From Streptomyces nodosus (lineage in GTDB: Bacteria; Actinomycetota; Actinomycetes; Streptomycetales; Streptomycetaceae), in contig NZ_CP023747.1 of NCBI RefSeq assembly GCF_008704995.1, forward strand, positions 5,177,501 to 5,241,500: 64,000 bases of DNA, in the 5' to 3' direction. Both the position numbers and the translations under genes were made by a program. The notes under the pieces are model-generated. The model worked only from the letters and a program-made list of their open reading frames with translations. It searched no databases and was not told where the DNA came from. Positions 1-10,085 of the stretch are shown in pieces (positions within the stretch are counted from its first letter, which is position 1; every line of letters begins with the position of its first letter).

Positions 1-887
1 GCGAGAGCCGTCGACAGAAAGGCCACCAGCGTCCCGGCGGACAGAGCGCCGTCCGCCACCCGGACGATCCCGAGCACCAGCGCCGCCCCGATCGCCACCT
101 CCGGCAGGGTGACGATGACCGCCCAGATCTGCGCCAGCAGCCGCGCCTTCACCAGCTCCGTGCCGCGCAGCGTCCGCGACAGCTCACCGAAGGCGCGCGC
201 CTGGCTGCGGTGCCGGCCGAAGCCCTTGACGATCCGGATGCCGAGCACGCTCTCCTCGACCACGGTCGTCAGATCGCCCACCTGGTCCTGGGCCCGCCGG
301 GCCACCCGCGCATAGCGCCGCTCGAAGAGCGCGCAAAGGATCATCACCGGGATGCCAGGCCCCAGGACGATCAGTCCGAGCCTCCAGTCCTGGAGCAGCA
401 TGATGACCACACCCACCAGGATCGTCACACCGTTGACCAGGAGGAACGTCAGAGGGAAGGCGAGGAACTGACGCAACAGCATCAGATCGGTGGTGGCCCG
501 CGACAGCAGCTGGCCCGAGGCCCAGCGGTCGTGGAAGGCGACCGGGAGCCGCTGCAGATGCCGGTACAGATCCGCCCGCAGGTCCGCCTCGACCCGGGAC
601 AGCGGCCGTGCCACCAGCCACCGGCGGATCCCGAACAGCCCCGCCTCGGCGATGCCGAGCAGCAGCAGATACAGCGCGCCGAGCCACACGCCCGCCGGGT
701 CCCCGCCGGTCACCGGCCCGTCCACGAGCCACTTCAGGACGAGCGGGATCACCAGGCTGACGCAGGAGGCGACGGTCGCCACGAGCGCGGCGGTGAGCAG
801 CCGCGCCCGCACCGGCCGTACATAGGGCCACAGGCGCAGCAGGACACGGACGGTGGAACGGCTCTCGGAGGCATGTGGTGTGGGCAT
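1..887 (-). CDS. ABC exporter, membrane domain (3' part cut by window edge)
   Basis: N-terminal 295 residues of an ABC half-transporter of the multidrug/lipid exporter type; the gene runs off the left edge, so the ATPase domain is not visible. The start ATG gives MPTPHASESRSTVRVLLRLW, followed by hydrophobic helices at about residues 30-52, 66-82, 140-165 and 172-190. The cytoplasmic-loop pattern FHDRWASGQLLSRATTDL and the later VVEESVLGIRIVKGFGRH are typical of ABC transporter transmembrane domains. Such proteins in Streptomyces usually come as adjacent pairs, so a partner may lie beyond the edge. The frame is open throughout. Family call is firm; substrate unknown. Confidence 0.85.
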   Translation of the reverse strand, partial: MPTPHASESRSTVRVLLRLWPYVRPVRARLLTAALVATVASCVSLVIPLVLKWLVDGPVTGGDPAGVWLGALYLLLLGIAEAGLFGIRRWLVARPLSRVEADLRADLYRHLQRLPVAFHDRWASGQLLSRATTDLMLLRQFLAFPLTFLLVNGVTILVGVVIMLLQDWRLGLIVLGPGIPVMILCALFERRYARVARRAQDQVGDLTTVVEESVLGIRIVKGFGRHRSQARAFGELSRTLRGTELVKARLLAQIWAVIVTLPEVAIGAALVLGIVRVADGALSAGTLVAFLSTAL

Positions 888-1113
888 CAGGGGCGAGCCT
901 ACGGACCGGCACCGACATCGCCCACCGAGTTTCGGCCGGACCGGATTCCGCCGTTGGACCTACGACCTGCGTTTTCGACCCCGGGAACCATGCCGGGCCC
1001 GGTCCGGTCGCAGGGCCGCGTCAACCGATCGGCCGATACGCCTTCGAGCGCGCCGGGCGATGCACAGGGTCGCCTACGAACGGGGCATCCTCGGCTGAGG
1101 GCGCTGGTGCCGC

Positions 1114-1134
1114 GGCAGGCAACGGCTGCCTGTC
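1114..1134 (-). terminator. Possible glgX terminator hairpin
   Basis: An 8-bp stem with one G.T pair (GGCAGGCA / TGCCTGTC) and a 5-nt loop lies just beyond the glgX stop codon. No T tract is visible, which is common in Streptomyces. Moderate support only. Confidence 0.35.
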
Positions 1135-1140
1135 GGAGCG

Positions 1141-3417
<2,277 letters not shown>

Positions 3418-3571
3418 CCCTCGGCCTCCCGCGGCTCGGCGGGACGACACGCCCCGGGGCCCACGGCGTCCCGGCCGCGGCTCCCCTCGTGTCGCCCTTC
3501 CCCTGTTCTGCCCAGCGCGCGGCTCGCACTCACGTTTCCCCGCGGGAGGCTGCGTCGTTGGGATCGGCGTG

Positions 3572-4771
3572 ATGCACGTACATACACGCGCGCGGCGCGC
3601 AGGGGCCGCACTGGCGGCGGCACTGACCTGGGCGGGTCTGCTGGCCGGCTGCAGCTCCCCCGGATCCGACGACCCCAAGCCGTCCGCGCCCGAGGACGTC
3701 ATCCGCGTCACCCCCGAGGACGGCCGCAAGGGGGTCCGCGCCGACCGTCCGCTCAGGGTCCGGGTGGCCGGCGGACGCCTGGAGTCGGTGACCGTCGTCC
3801 GGTCCCAGGACGGGCAGGACTCCCCGGTACCCGGACATCTGTCCGCCGACGGCAGAGTCTGGCAGCCCGACGAACCACGGCTCGCGCTCGCCGCCAAGTA
3901 CACCGTCGACGCGGTGGCACACGACGGCGACGGCCGCCGTGCCGCCCGCCATGCGACCTTCACCACCTTCGTCCCCGATCAGCGGTTCATCGGATATCTC
4001 ACGCCGGAGGACCGTACGACCGTGGGCACCGGGATGATCGTGTCGGTGCAGTTCAACCGGGCGATCGCCGACCGGGCCGCCGTCGAGCGGGCGATCCGGG
4101 TGAGCGCCAGGCCGGCCGTGGAGATCCGTCCCCACTGGTTCGGCGGGGACCGCCTCGACTTCCGGCCCCGGGCGTACTGGAAGCCCGGCACCCGGGTCAC
4201 GGTGGCGCTGCGGCTGCGCGATGTGGAGGGCGCTCCGGGGGCGTACGGGGTGCAGCACAAGGACGTCACCTTCACCGTCGGCCGCAACCAGGTCTCGGTG
4301 GTCGACGCCGCCGCCCACACCATGCGGGTCCGCCGCGGCGGCCGGCTGGTGGCCACCCTTCCGATCACGGCGGGCGCTCCCGGGACCACCACCTACAACG
4401 GGAAGATGGTGGTGATGGAGAAGCTCGAGGTCACCCGCATGAACAGCCGCACGGTCGGCTTCGGCGGCGAGTACGACATCCCCGATGTGCCGCACGCCAT
4501 GCGGCTGACCGAGTCCGGCACCTTCATCCATGGCAACTACTGGGCCCCCGGCGCCCCCGGGCACACCAATGTCAGCCATGGCTGTGTGGGCCTCAAGGAC
4601 GTGAGGGGCGGCGGAGCCGACACCCCCGCGGGCCTGTTCTTCCACCGCAGCCTCGTCGGCGACGTCGTGGAGGTCGTCCACAGCGATGACAAGAAGGTGG
4701 CTCCCGACAACGGCCTCGGAGGGTGGAACATGGGCTGGGACGAGTGGAAGTCGGGCGGCGCGGCGCACTGA
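3572..4771 (+). CDS. L,D-transpeptidase lipoprotein (first of tandem pair)
   Basis: 399-aa lipoprotein predicted to make 3-3 peptidoglycan cross-links at the outer face of the membrane. The signal peptide ends in a lipobox LLAGC. Ig-like domains (about 40-130 and 135-240) precede a YkuD catalytic domain with IHGNYW and SHGCVGL, placing the nucleophile at about Cys338. This is the architecture of mycobacterial LdtMt2. Start is ATG 3572; a GTG directly before it (3569) is also possible. Paralogous along its whole length to the next gene, which implies a tandem duplication. The 206-bp gap that follows suggests the second copy may have its own promoter. Confidence 0.92.
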   Translation: MHVHTRARRAGAALAAALTWAGLLAGCSSPGSDDPKPSAPEDVIRVTPEDGRKGVRADRPLRVRVAGGRLESVTVVRSQDGQDSPVPGHLSADGRVWQPDEPRLALAAKYTVDAVAHDGDGRRAARHATFTTFVPDQRFIGYLTPEDRTTVGTGMIVSVQFNRAIADRAAVERAIRVSARPAVEIRPHWFGGDRLDFRPRAYWKPGTRVTVALRLRDVEGAPGAYGVQHKDVTFTVGRNQVSVVDAAAHTMRVRRGGRLVATLPITAGAPGTTTYNGKMVVMEKLEVTRMNSRTVGFGGEYDIPDVPHAMRLTESGTFIHGNYWAPGAPGHTNVSHGCVGLKDVRGGGADTPAGLFFHRSLVGDVVEVVHSDDKKVAPDNGLGGWNMGWDEWKSGGAAH

Positions 4772-4977
4772 TGCGGCTTTCGCCCCGGTCCGGCACCGGT
4801 GCGCGCGGGGGCGCGCGCCCGGCGGGCCCATGCACCCGCGCGCGGCCCCGGTTTGGGACTGAACAGTGACACTCCCGGGGAGCCATCGTCTCGGGGCGTG
4901 TGGTTAATTTGCGCCATGCGCGCACACGACGCGCTGAAGTGCGGGCCTCAACAGGCCGTGCGAGGGGAGAAAACAAC

Positions 4978-6216
4978 GTGAACGGGCGACCGATATCGGG
5001 GACGCCGGGTGCGCGGATACGGGGGCGCAGGGGATGGTCGGCACTGATACTCGGTGCCCTGGTGCTCACCGCCACCGCGTGCGGCGGGGGGAAGGACTCC
5101 GGCGAGGGGGCCGGGGAGGGCAAGGGCAAGGGCTCCGAGAAGGCCGTCACCCAGCAGTCGAAGGCCGTCGTCACCATAGCCCCCAAGGACGGCGCCAAAG
5201 CCGTGAAGACCTCCGGCGCCCTTGAAGTGACGGCAGCCGAGGGCAAGTTGACCGAGGTCAAGGTCGAGGACACCAAGGGCCGTCAGATCGCGGGGACGAT
5301 AACCGGCGGGGGCGCCTCCTGGACGCCCTCGACCCATCTGGCCGCGGCCACCACCTACAAGGTGCACGCGGTCGCCAAGGACTCGGCGGGACTCACCTCC
5401 GCGGCGGAGTCCTCCTTCACCACGCTCACCCCGCAGAACACCTTCATCGGCAACTTCACGCCCGAGGACGGTTCCACCGTCGGGGTCGGCATGCCGTTCT
5501 CGGTCCGTTTCACCCGGGGCATCACCCACCCGGCCGACGTCGAGAAGGCCATCACGATCAAGACCGAGCCGGCCGTCGAGGTCCGCGGCCACTGGTTCGG
5601 CAACGACCGCCTCGACTTCCGGCCCGAGGAGTACTGGAAGGCCGGCACCAAGGTCACCGTGAACCTCAACCTCGACGGTGTCGAGGGCCGTTCCGGCGTC
5701 TACGGCAAACAGTCCAAGACGGTGAGCTTCACCATCGGCCGCAGCCAGGTCTCCACCGTCGACGCCAAGACCCACAAGATGGTCGTCAAGCGCGACGGAA
5801 AGGTCGTCAAGACCATCCCGGTCACCGCGGGCAAGCCCGGGTACGACACCTGGAACGGCACGATGGTCATCAGCGAGCGCCTGGCCGTGACCCGGATGAA
5901 CGGCGAGACCGTCGGCTACGGCGGTGAGTACGACATCAAGGACGTGCCGCACGCCATGCGGCTGACCGACTCGGGCACCTTCATCCACGGCAACTACTGG
6001 GGCGGCGGCGCCTTCGGCAACTACAACGCGAGCCACGGCTGTGTCGGCCTGCGCGATGTGCGCGGCGGCTGGGACAAGTCGGCGCCCGCCTCCTGGTTCT
6101 TCAACAACTCCATGCTCGGCGACGTCGTCGTGGTGAAGAACTCCCATGACCGCACGGTCGCCCCCGACAACGGCCTCAACGGCTGGAACATGTCCTGGGC
6201 CGAGTGGACCAAGTAG
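4978..6216 (+). CDS. L,D-transpeptidase lipoprotein (second of tandem pair)
   Basis: 412-aa lipoprotein with signal peptide and lipobox (LTATAC), two Ig-like segments and a C-terminal YkuD domain with HGNYWGGGAFGN and SHGCVGL (nucleophile about Cys355). It should form 3-3 (mDap-mDap type) cross-links in the wall. The GTG start at 4978 has GAGGGGAG about 10 nt upstream; the upstream ATG-like extensions lack a ribosome site and would remove the signal peptide from the N terminus. After the lipobox it carries a Gly/Lys/Glu-rich linker longer than in its paralogue. Ends at a strong hairpin. Confidence 0.93.
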   Translation: MNGRPISGTPGARIRGRRGWSALILGALVLTATACGGGKDSGEGAGEGKGKGSEKAVTQQSKAVVTIAPKDGAKAVKTSGALEVTAAEGKLTEVKVEDTKGRQIAGTITGGGASWTPSTHLAAATTYKVHAVAKDSAGLTSAAESSFTTLTPQNTFIGNFTPEDGSTVGVGMPFSVRFTRGITHPADVEKAITIKTEPAVEVRGHWFGNDRLDFRPEEYWKAGTKVTVNLNLDGVEGRSGVYGKQSKTVSFTIGRSQVSTVDAKTHKMVVKRDGKVVKTIPVTAGKPGYDTWNGTMVISERLAVTRMNGETVGYGGEYDIKDVPHAMRLTDSGTFIHGNYWGGGAFGNYNASHGCVGLRDVRGGWDKSAPASWFFNNSMLGDVVVVKNSHDRTVAPDNGLNGWNMSWAEWTK

Positions 6217-6232
6217 CTCCGCCCCGGTGATC

Positions 6233-6272
6233 CGGGCCCGGTGTGCCGCTGTGAGCGAGCACACCGGGCCCG
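6233..6272 (+). terminator. Strong terminator after the L,D-transpeptidases
   Basis: A perfect 14-bp inverted repeat, CGGGCCCGGTGTGC and GCACACCGGGCCCG, encloses a 12-nt loop 16 bp after the stop codon. It separates the transpeptidase genes from the enoyl-CoA hydratase gene. Confidence 0.75.
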
Positions 6273-6289
6273 ACTGCGTTAATGGCCGT

Positions 6290-6295
6290 TAACCT
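6290..6295 (+). promoter_or_regulatory. Candidate -10 box for a leaderless mRNA
   Basis: TAACCT ends 6 nt before the ATG of the enoyl-CoA hydratase gene, which has no Shine-Dalgarno sequence. A TANNNT box at this spacing is typical of leaderless actinobacterial transcripts. No convincing -35 seen. Confidence 0.4.
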
Positions 6296-6301
6296 TCCGG
6301 C

Positions 6302-7069
6302 ATGACTGTGCATCTGGAAGTCTCCGAGGGCGTGGGCGTCGTCCGGCTGGACCGCCCGCCCATGAACGCGCTGGACGTCGCCACCCAGGACCGGATCAAA
6401 GAGCTCGCCGAGGAGATCACGCGCCGCGAGGACGTACGGGCCGTGGTGATCCACGGCGGGGAGAAGGTGTTCGCGGCGGGCGCGGACATCAAGGAGATGC
6501 AGGGCATGGACCATGCCGCGATGGTGGCGCGCTCCCGTGCCCTGCAGGAGTCCTTCACCGCCGTCGCCCGTATCCCCAAGCCGGTCGTCGCCGGTGTCAC
6601 GGGCTACGCCCTGGGCGGAGGATGCGAGCTGGCGCTGTGCGCGGACTTCCGCATCGCCGCCGACAACGCCAAGCTGGGACAGCCGGAGATCCTGCTCGGT
6701 CTGATCCCGGGCGCGGGCGGCACCCAGCGGCTGGCACGTCTGATCGGTCCGTCCAGGGCCAAGGACCTCATCTTCACGGGGCGGATGGTGAAGGCGGACG
6801 AGGCGCTGACCCTGGGCCTGGTCGACCGGGTGGTGCCGGCCGCCGAGGTGTACACCGAGGCGTACGCCTGGGCCGCGAGGCTCGCCCAGGGCCCGGCCAT
6901 CGCGCTGCGCGCCGCCAAGGAGGCCGTCGACACCGGTCTGGAGACGGACATCGAGACCGGACTGGCGGTGGAGAGGACCTGGTTCGCCGGTCTGTTCGCG
7001 ACCGAGGACCGTGAGCGCGGAATGCGCAGCTTCGTCGAGGAAGGGCCGGGCAAGGCGAAGTTCCGCTGA
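6302..7069 (+). CDS. Enoyl-CoA hydratase/isomerase family protein
   Basis: 255-aa crotonase-fold enzyme, probably hydrating trans-2-enoyl-CoA in fatty-acid beta-oxidation. The oxyanion-hole segment AAGADIKEM, the catalytic loop GGGCELALCADFRIA and QPEILLGLIPGAGGTQRL are all visible, and the two glutamates matching rat mitochondrial Glu144 and Glu164 are conserved 20 residues apart, so it is likely a true hydratase. Length matches the family. Monocistronic between two hairpins. The ATG at 6302 has no ribosome site and is 6 nt from a TANNNT box. Confidence 0.9.
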   Translation: MTVHLEVSEGVGVVRLDRPPMNALDVATQDRIKELAEEITRREDVRAVVIHGGEKVFAAGADIKEMQGMDHAAMVARSRALQESFTAVARIPKPVVAGVTGYALGGGCELALCADFRIAADNAKLGQPEILLGLIPGAGGTQRLARLIGPSRAKDLIFTGRMVKADEALTLGLVDRVVPAAEVYTEAYAWAARLAQGPAIALRAAKEAVDTGLETDIETGLAVERTWFAGLFATEDRERGMRSFVEEGPGKAKFR

Positions 7070-7168
7070 GGCCGCAAGGACCGGAATTCCCTCGACAAGG
7101 GACCTTCGTCCCCTTGCAGTTGACGCACCGTCTTACCCGCCCTCCCTCGAAGGGGTGGTTTATCGGAG

Positions 7169-7187
7169 CCTTAAGCCAACCTTAAGG
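7169..7187. other. Inverted repeat CCTTAAG-N5-CTTAAGG
   Basis: Two 7-nt arms around CCAAC, each containing the palindrome CTTAAG, in the upstream region of the SpoIIAB-like ATPase gene. It is notably A+T-rich for this genome. It could be an operator or an RNA hairpin; role unknown. Confidence 0.4.
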
Positions 7188-7215
7188 ACGAGGCGTCGAC
7201 ACCCCTCGACATTGC

Positions 7216-7249
7216 CCCCAACTGACCTGTTTTCGCAGGTCAGTTGGGG
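7216..7249 (+). terminator. Perfect 14-bp hairpin between echA-like gene and ATPase gene
   Basis: CCCCAACTGACCTG and CAGGTCAGTTGGGG flank a TTTTCG loop, with no mismatch. It lies 150 bp after the hydratase stop codon and about 40 bp before the candidate promoter of the next gene. Most simply a terminator, followed by a weakly T-rich stretch. Confidence 0.6.
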
Positions 7250-7273
7250 TGTGATCGAGGTTTTATTGCCCCT

Positions 7274-7291
7274 GGCATATGCCGGTAGAAT
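7274..7291 (+). promoter_or_regulatory. Candidate promoter with palindrome GGCATATGCC
   Basis: TAGAAT (7286-7291) is an excellent Streptomyces -10 box and ends 8 nt before ATG 7300. The 10-bp palindrome GGCATATGCC (7274-7283) sits in the spacer, where an operator would act. A TTGCCC at 7266 is too close (14 bp) to be a normal -35. Confidence 0.5.
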
Positions 7292-7299
7292 CGTGTGGA

Positions 7300-7875
7300 A
7301 TGTACGGTTCCGAGGTGCGTATTCCGTGGTTACGCCTCCGTGTGACAGCCGGGGCCGCCATCATGGGGGGCATGGCGGGGCTGGAGGGTGTCGAACCACC
7401 GCGGCGGCACGGGAGTGCGACCGCGGCGCGCTGGTCACCGGCGGTCGAGGACGAACGGGCGCTCAGGGCCCTGGAGTTGTTCGGGAACCCTGCGGAGGCG
7501 GAGGTGTCGCTGCCGTCCCGGCCCGAATCCGCGGGCGCCGCGCGCCGGCTCGCCCAGGTCGTGATCCTGCGGCACTGGGGACTCAGCCCGAGGATGACCG
7601 AGGACGCGGTGCTGCTGGTCTCCGAACTCGTCGGCAACGCCGTGCGGCACACCGGGGCGCGCCGCTTCGGACTGCGGATGCGCCGACGGCGGGGCTGGAT
7701 CCGGATCGAGGTGCGCGACCCCTCCCGGGGACTGCCCTGTCTGATGCCCGTCCAGGAGCTGGATGTGAGCGGCCGGGGCCTCTTCCTCGTCGACAAGCTC
7801 GCCGACCGCTGGGGCGTCGATCTGCTGCCCCGCGGCAAGACCACCTGGTTCGAGATGCGGGTCGCCGACCGCTGA
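7300..7875 (+). CDS. SpoIIAB/RsbW-like ATP-binding regulatory protein
   Basis: 191-aa cytoplasmic protein with one HATPase_c (GHKL) domain at about residues 60-185: N-box SELVGNAVRHTGAR and G-box SGRGLFLVDKLADRWGVD. Streptomyces has dozens of these orphan anti-sigma-factor-like kinases; targets are mostly unknown. No histidine-kinase dimerisation domain and no membrane segment. I chose ATG 7300 because TAGAAT ends 8 nt upstream, suggesting a leaderless mRNA; in-frame ATGs at 7363 and 7372 are alternatives that would remove a poorly conserved-looking N terminus. Stands alone between two hairpins, with no sigma factor or antagonist gene beside it. Confidence 0.82.
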   Translation: MYGSEVRIPWLRLRVTAGAAIMGGMAGLEGVEPPRRHGSATAARWSPAVEDERALRALELFGNPAEAEVSLPSRPESAGAARRLAQVVILRHWGLSPRMTEDAVLLVSELVGNAVRHTGARRFGLRMRRRRGWIRIEVRDPSRGLPCLMPVQELDVSGRGLFLVDKLADRWGVDLLPRGKTTWFEMRVADR

Positions 7876-7919
7876 CCCCCCGCCTCGGTCGCACGCCTTT
7901 CAGGGGAATGCGGGCGGTT

Positions 7920-7950
7920 CGGCCGGGTACGACCCGACACGACCCGGCCG
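7920..7950 (+). terminator. Terminator after the ATPase gene
   Basis: Nine-base-pair stem CGGCCGGGT / ACCCGGCCG with a 13-nt loop, 45 bp beyond the stop codon. No T tract. Confidence 0.5.
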
Positions 7951-8005
7951 TACCACTGGTCCGCCAATCGCCGGTTTTCTTACCCCCTCGCCCTTAAATG
8001 GGGAG

Positions 8006-8833
8006 GTGACCACGCCCGTCCCTCCCTCCCCGCCGGAGCGCGCGACCGACACCGCGCGCCCGGTGCCCGACCGCCGCGCGGCGCTGCGCACCGGCGCCGG
8101 GCTCGCCGCCGCCGGTGCGTTCACCGCCGCCTGTTCCCCCGGCACCGGCACCGTCCGCCGGCCCCTCCCGCCCAGCGGCACCGCTCCCCCGAGCGCGACG
8201 GCGCCCGCGCCCCAGCCGCGCGCCTACCCGCAGCAGCCCGCTCAGATCGAGCACGGCCCGCGCGACCGCCCCCGGGTGGCCCTCACCTTCCACGGCCAGG
8301 GCGACCCGCGCTTCGCCAACTCGATCCTCGGCACGGCGGAGAAGGCCAACGCGAAGATCACCGTGCTCGCGGTCGGCACCTGGCTCGACGAGCACCCCGA
8401 GATGGCCCGCCGCATCCTCCGGGGCGGTCATGACCTCGGCAACCACACCCTGCATCACCTCGGCATCAACACCATGTCCGAGGCGGACGCGTTCGCCGAG
8501 ATCCAGGGGTGCGCCGACCGGCTGCGACGGCTGACCGGATCCATCGGCACCTGGTTCCGCCCCTCCCGCGCCCCGCGCGCCGCCCCGCTCGTCGAACGGC
8601 TCGCCCGCCTCGCCGGCTATCCGCACGTCCTGTCGTACGACGTGGACTCGCTCGACTACACCTCGCCGGGCGCGAGCGCCGTCACCCGCAAGGTCGTCGA
8701 CGAGGCCCGCAACGGGTCCGTGGTGAGCCTGCACTTCGGATACCCGGACACGGTCACCGCCTTCCCCGACCTCCTGCACGAACTCGACCGCCGCGGCCTC
8801 ACCGCGGTGACCACCACGGAGCTGCTGAGCTGA
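8006..8833 (+). CDS. Polysaccharide deacetylase-like lipoprotein with altered metal motif
   Basis: 275 aa. A twin-arginine-like signal (PDRRAALRTGAGLA) ends in a lipobox FTAAC, so it is probably an exported lipoprotein. A NodB-fold domain covers about residues 75-270: GHDLGNHTLHHL supplies the metal-binding His-x3-His, and DVDSLDYTSPG matches the later Asp motif. The first motif, normally TFDDG, reads TFHGQGD, so the catalytic Asp and metal Asp are absent from their usual positions. The GTG at 8006 directly follows GGGAGG, too close for a normal ribosome site; an upstream TTAAAT hints at a leaderless start. Its stop overlaps the next start (TGATG), so the two are translationally coupled. Confidence 0.82.
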   Translation: MTTPVPPSPPERATDTARPVPDRRAALRTGAGLAAAGAFTAACSPGTGTVRRPLPPSGTAPPSATAPAPQPRAYPQQPAQIEHGPRDRPRVALTFHGQGDPRFANSILGTAEKANAKITVLAVGTWLDEHPEMARRILRGGHDLGNHTLHHLGINTMSEADAFAEIQGCADRLRRLTGSIGTWFRPSRAPRAAPLVERLARLAGYPHVLSYDVDSLDYTSPGASAVTRKVVDEARNGSVVSLHFGYPDTVTAFPDLLHELDRRGLTAVTTTELLS

Positions 8834-10008
8834 TGCACGCCACGACCCTGATGCGCGCCCTGATCGCCGGCGCCGCCCTCACCGCTCTCGCCGGATGCAG
8901 CGGCGAATCCTCCCACAAGGACGGCTCCCTCGCCTCCAAGAGCCCCACCGGCGCGGCCCGGTCCGAGCGGACCGTCCAGACCCTGCCCGGCATGCCGCCC
9001 GTGCTCGACCCCTCGGACATCTATGCGGCCGACCGCCCGGGGCAGTTGTCCGACGTGGTCAAGGGCTTCCCGTCCCGTGTCTATGTCCCCAACACCAACT
9101 CCAACACGGTGACCGTCATCGACCCGGCCGACTACAAGGTCATCGACACCATCCCGGTCGGCCGCCAGCCCCAGCACGTCGTGCCGTCCTGGGACCTGAA
9201 GACCCTGTGGGTCAACAACGACCTGGGCAACTCCCTCACCCCCATCGACCCCAAGACCGGCGAGGCCGGCAAACCGGTCGATGTGCACGACCCGTACAAC
9301 CTCTACTTCACACCGAACGGGAAGTACGCGATCGTGATGGCCTCCCGGGACCGTCAACTGGTCTTCCGGGACGCGCACACCATGAAGACGGCGAAGACCG
9401 TGCCGGTGGACTGCTACGGCGTCAACCACGCCGACTTCTCCCTCGACGGCCGCTACTTCATCGTCTCCTGCGAGTTCAGCGGCGAACTTCTCAAGGTCGA
9501 CACCGAGCACATGAAGGTCGTCGGACAGCAGAAGCTGCCGTACCGCGGGGCCATGCCCCAGGATGTGAAGGTCTCCCCGGACGGGAAGAAGTTCTATGTC
9601 GCCGACATGGTGGCCGACGGACTGTGGATCCTGGACGGCGACACCTTCGGCAAGCCGTCCTTCCTGCCCACCGGCAAGGGCGCCCACGGCCTCTATGTCA
9701 GCCGCGACTCCCGCGAGATGTACATCTCCAACCGGGGTGAGGGCACCATCTCGGTCCTGGACTTCAGGAACGACCGGCTGACCAAGAAGTGGCGTCTGCC
9801 CGGCGGCGGCAGCCCCGACATGGGCGGCGTCTCGTCGGACGGCAAGGTGCTGTGGCTGTCCGGCCGTTACAACTCCGAGGTGTACGCGATCGACACCGCC
9901 AGCGGCCGGCAGCTCGCCCGCATCAAGGTGGGCAGCGGTCCGCACGGCCTCGCGGTCTATCCGCAGCCCGGCCGCTACTCGCTGGGGCACACGGGCGTCT
10001 TCCGGTGA
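8833..10008 (+). CDS. YVTN/YncE-like beta-propeller lipoprotein
   Basis: 391-aa lipoprotein (signal peptide with lipobox LTALAGC). The mature part is a seven-bladed beta-propeller built from about 42-residue repeats recognisable by VYVPNTNSNTVTVID, FYVADMVADGLWILD, MYISNRGEGTISVLD and SEVYAIDTASG, the YVTN/YncE signature. Such proteins bind ligands or partners outside the membrane; no enzymatic residues can be named. The start overlaps the deacetylase stop by one base, so the two are co-translated and probably act together at the cell surface. Confidence 0.87.
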   Translation: MHATTLMRALIAGAALTALAGCSGESSHKDGSLASKSPTGAARSERTVQTLPGMPPVLDPSDIYAADRPGQLSDVVKGFPSRVYVPNTNSNTVTVIDPADYKVIDTIPVGRQPQHVVPSWDLKTLWVNNDLGNSLTPIDPKTGEAGKPVDVHDPYNLYFTPNGKYAIVMASRDRQLVFRDAHTMKTAKTVPVDCYGVNHADFSLDGRYFIVSCEFSGELLKVDTEHMKVVGQQKLPYRGAMPQDVKVSPDGKKFYVADMVADGLWILDGDTFGKPSFLPTGKGAHGLYVSRDSREMYISNRGEGTISVLDFRNDRLTKKWRLPGGGSPDMGGVSSDGKVLWLSGRYNSEVYAIDTASGRQLARIKVGSGPHGLAVYPQPGRYSLGHTGVFR

Positions 10009-10085
10009 GGCGAGGGCGGCCGGGACACGCCGCCGCACGAGTGAGGATGCGCGGCCGGCCGGCGCGGTGCCGGGATCGTATGCCC

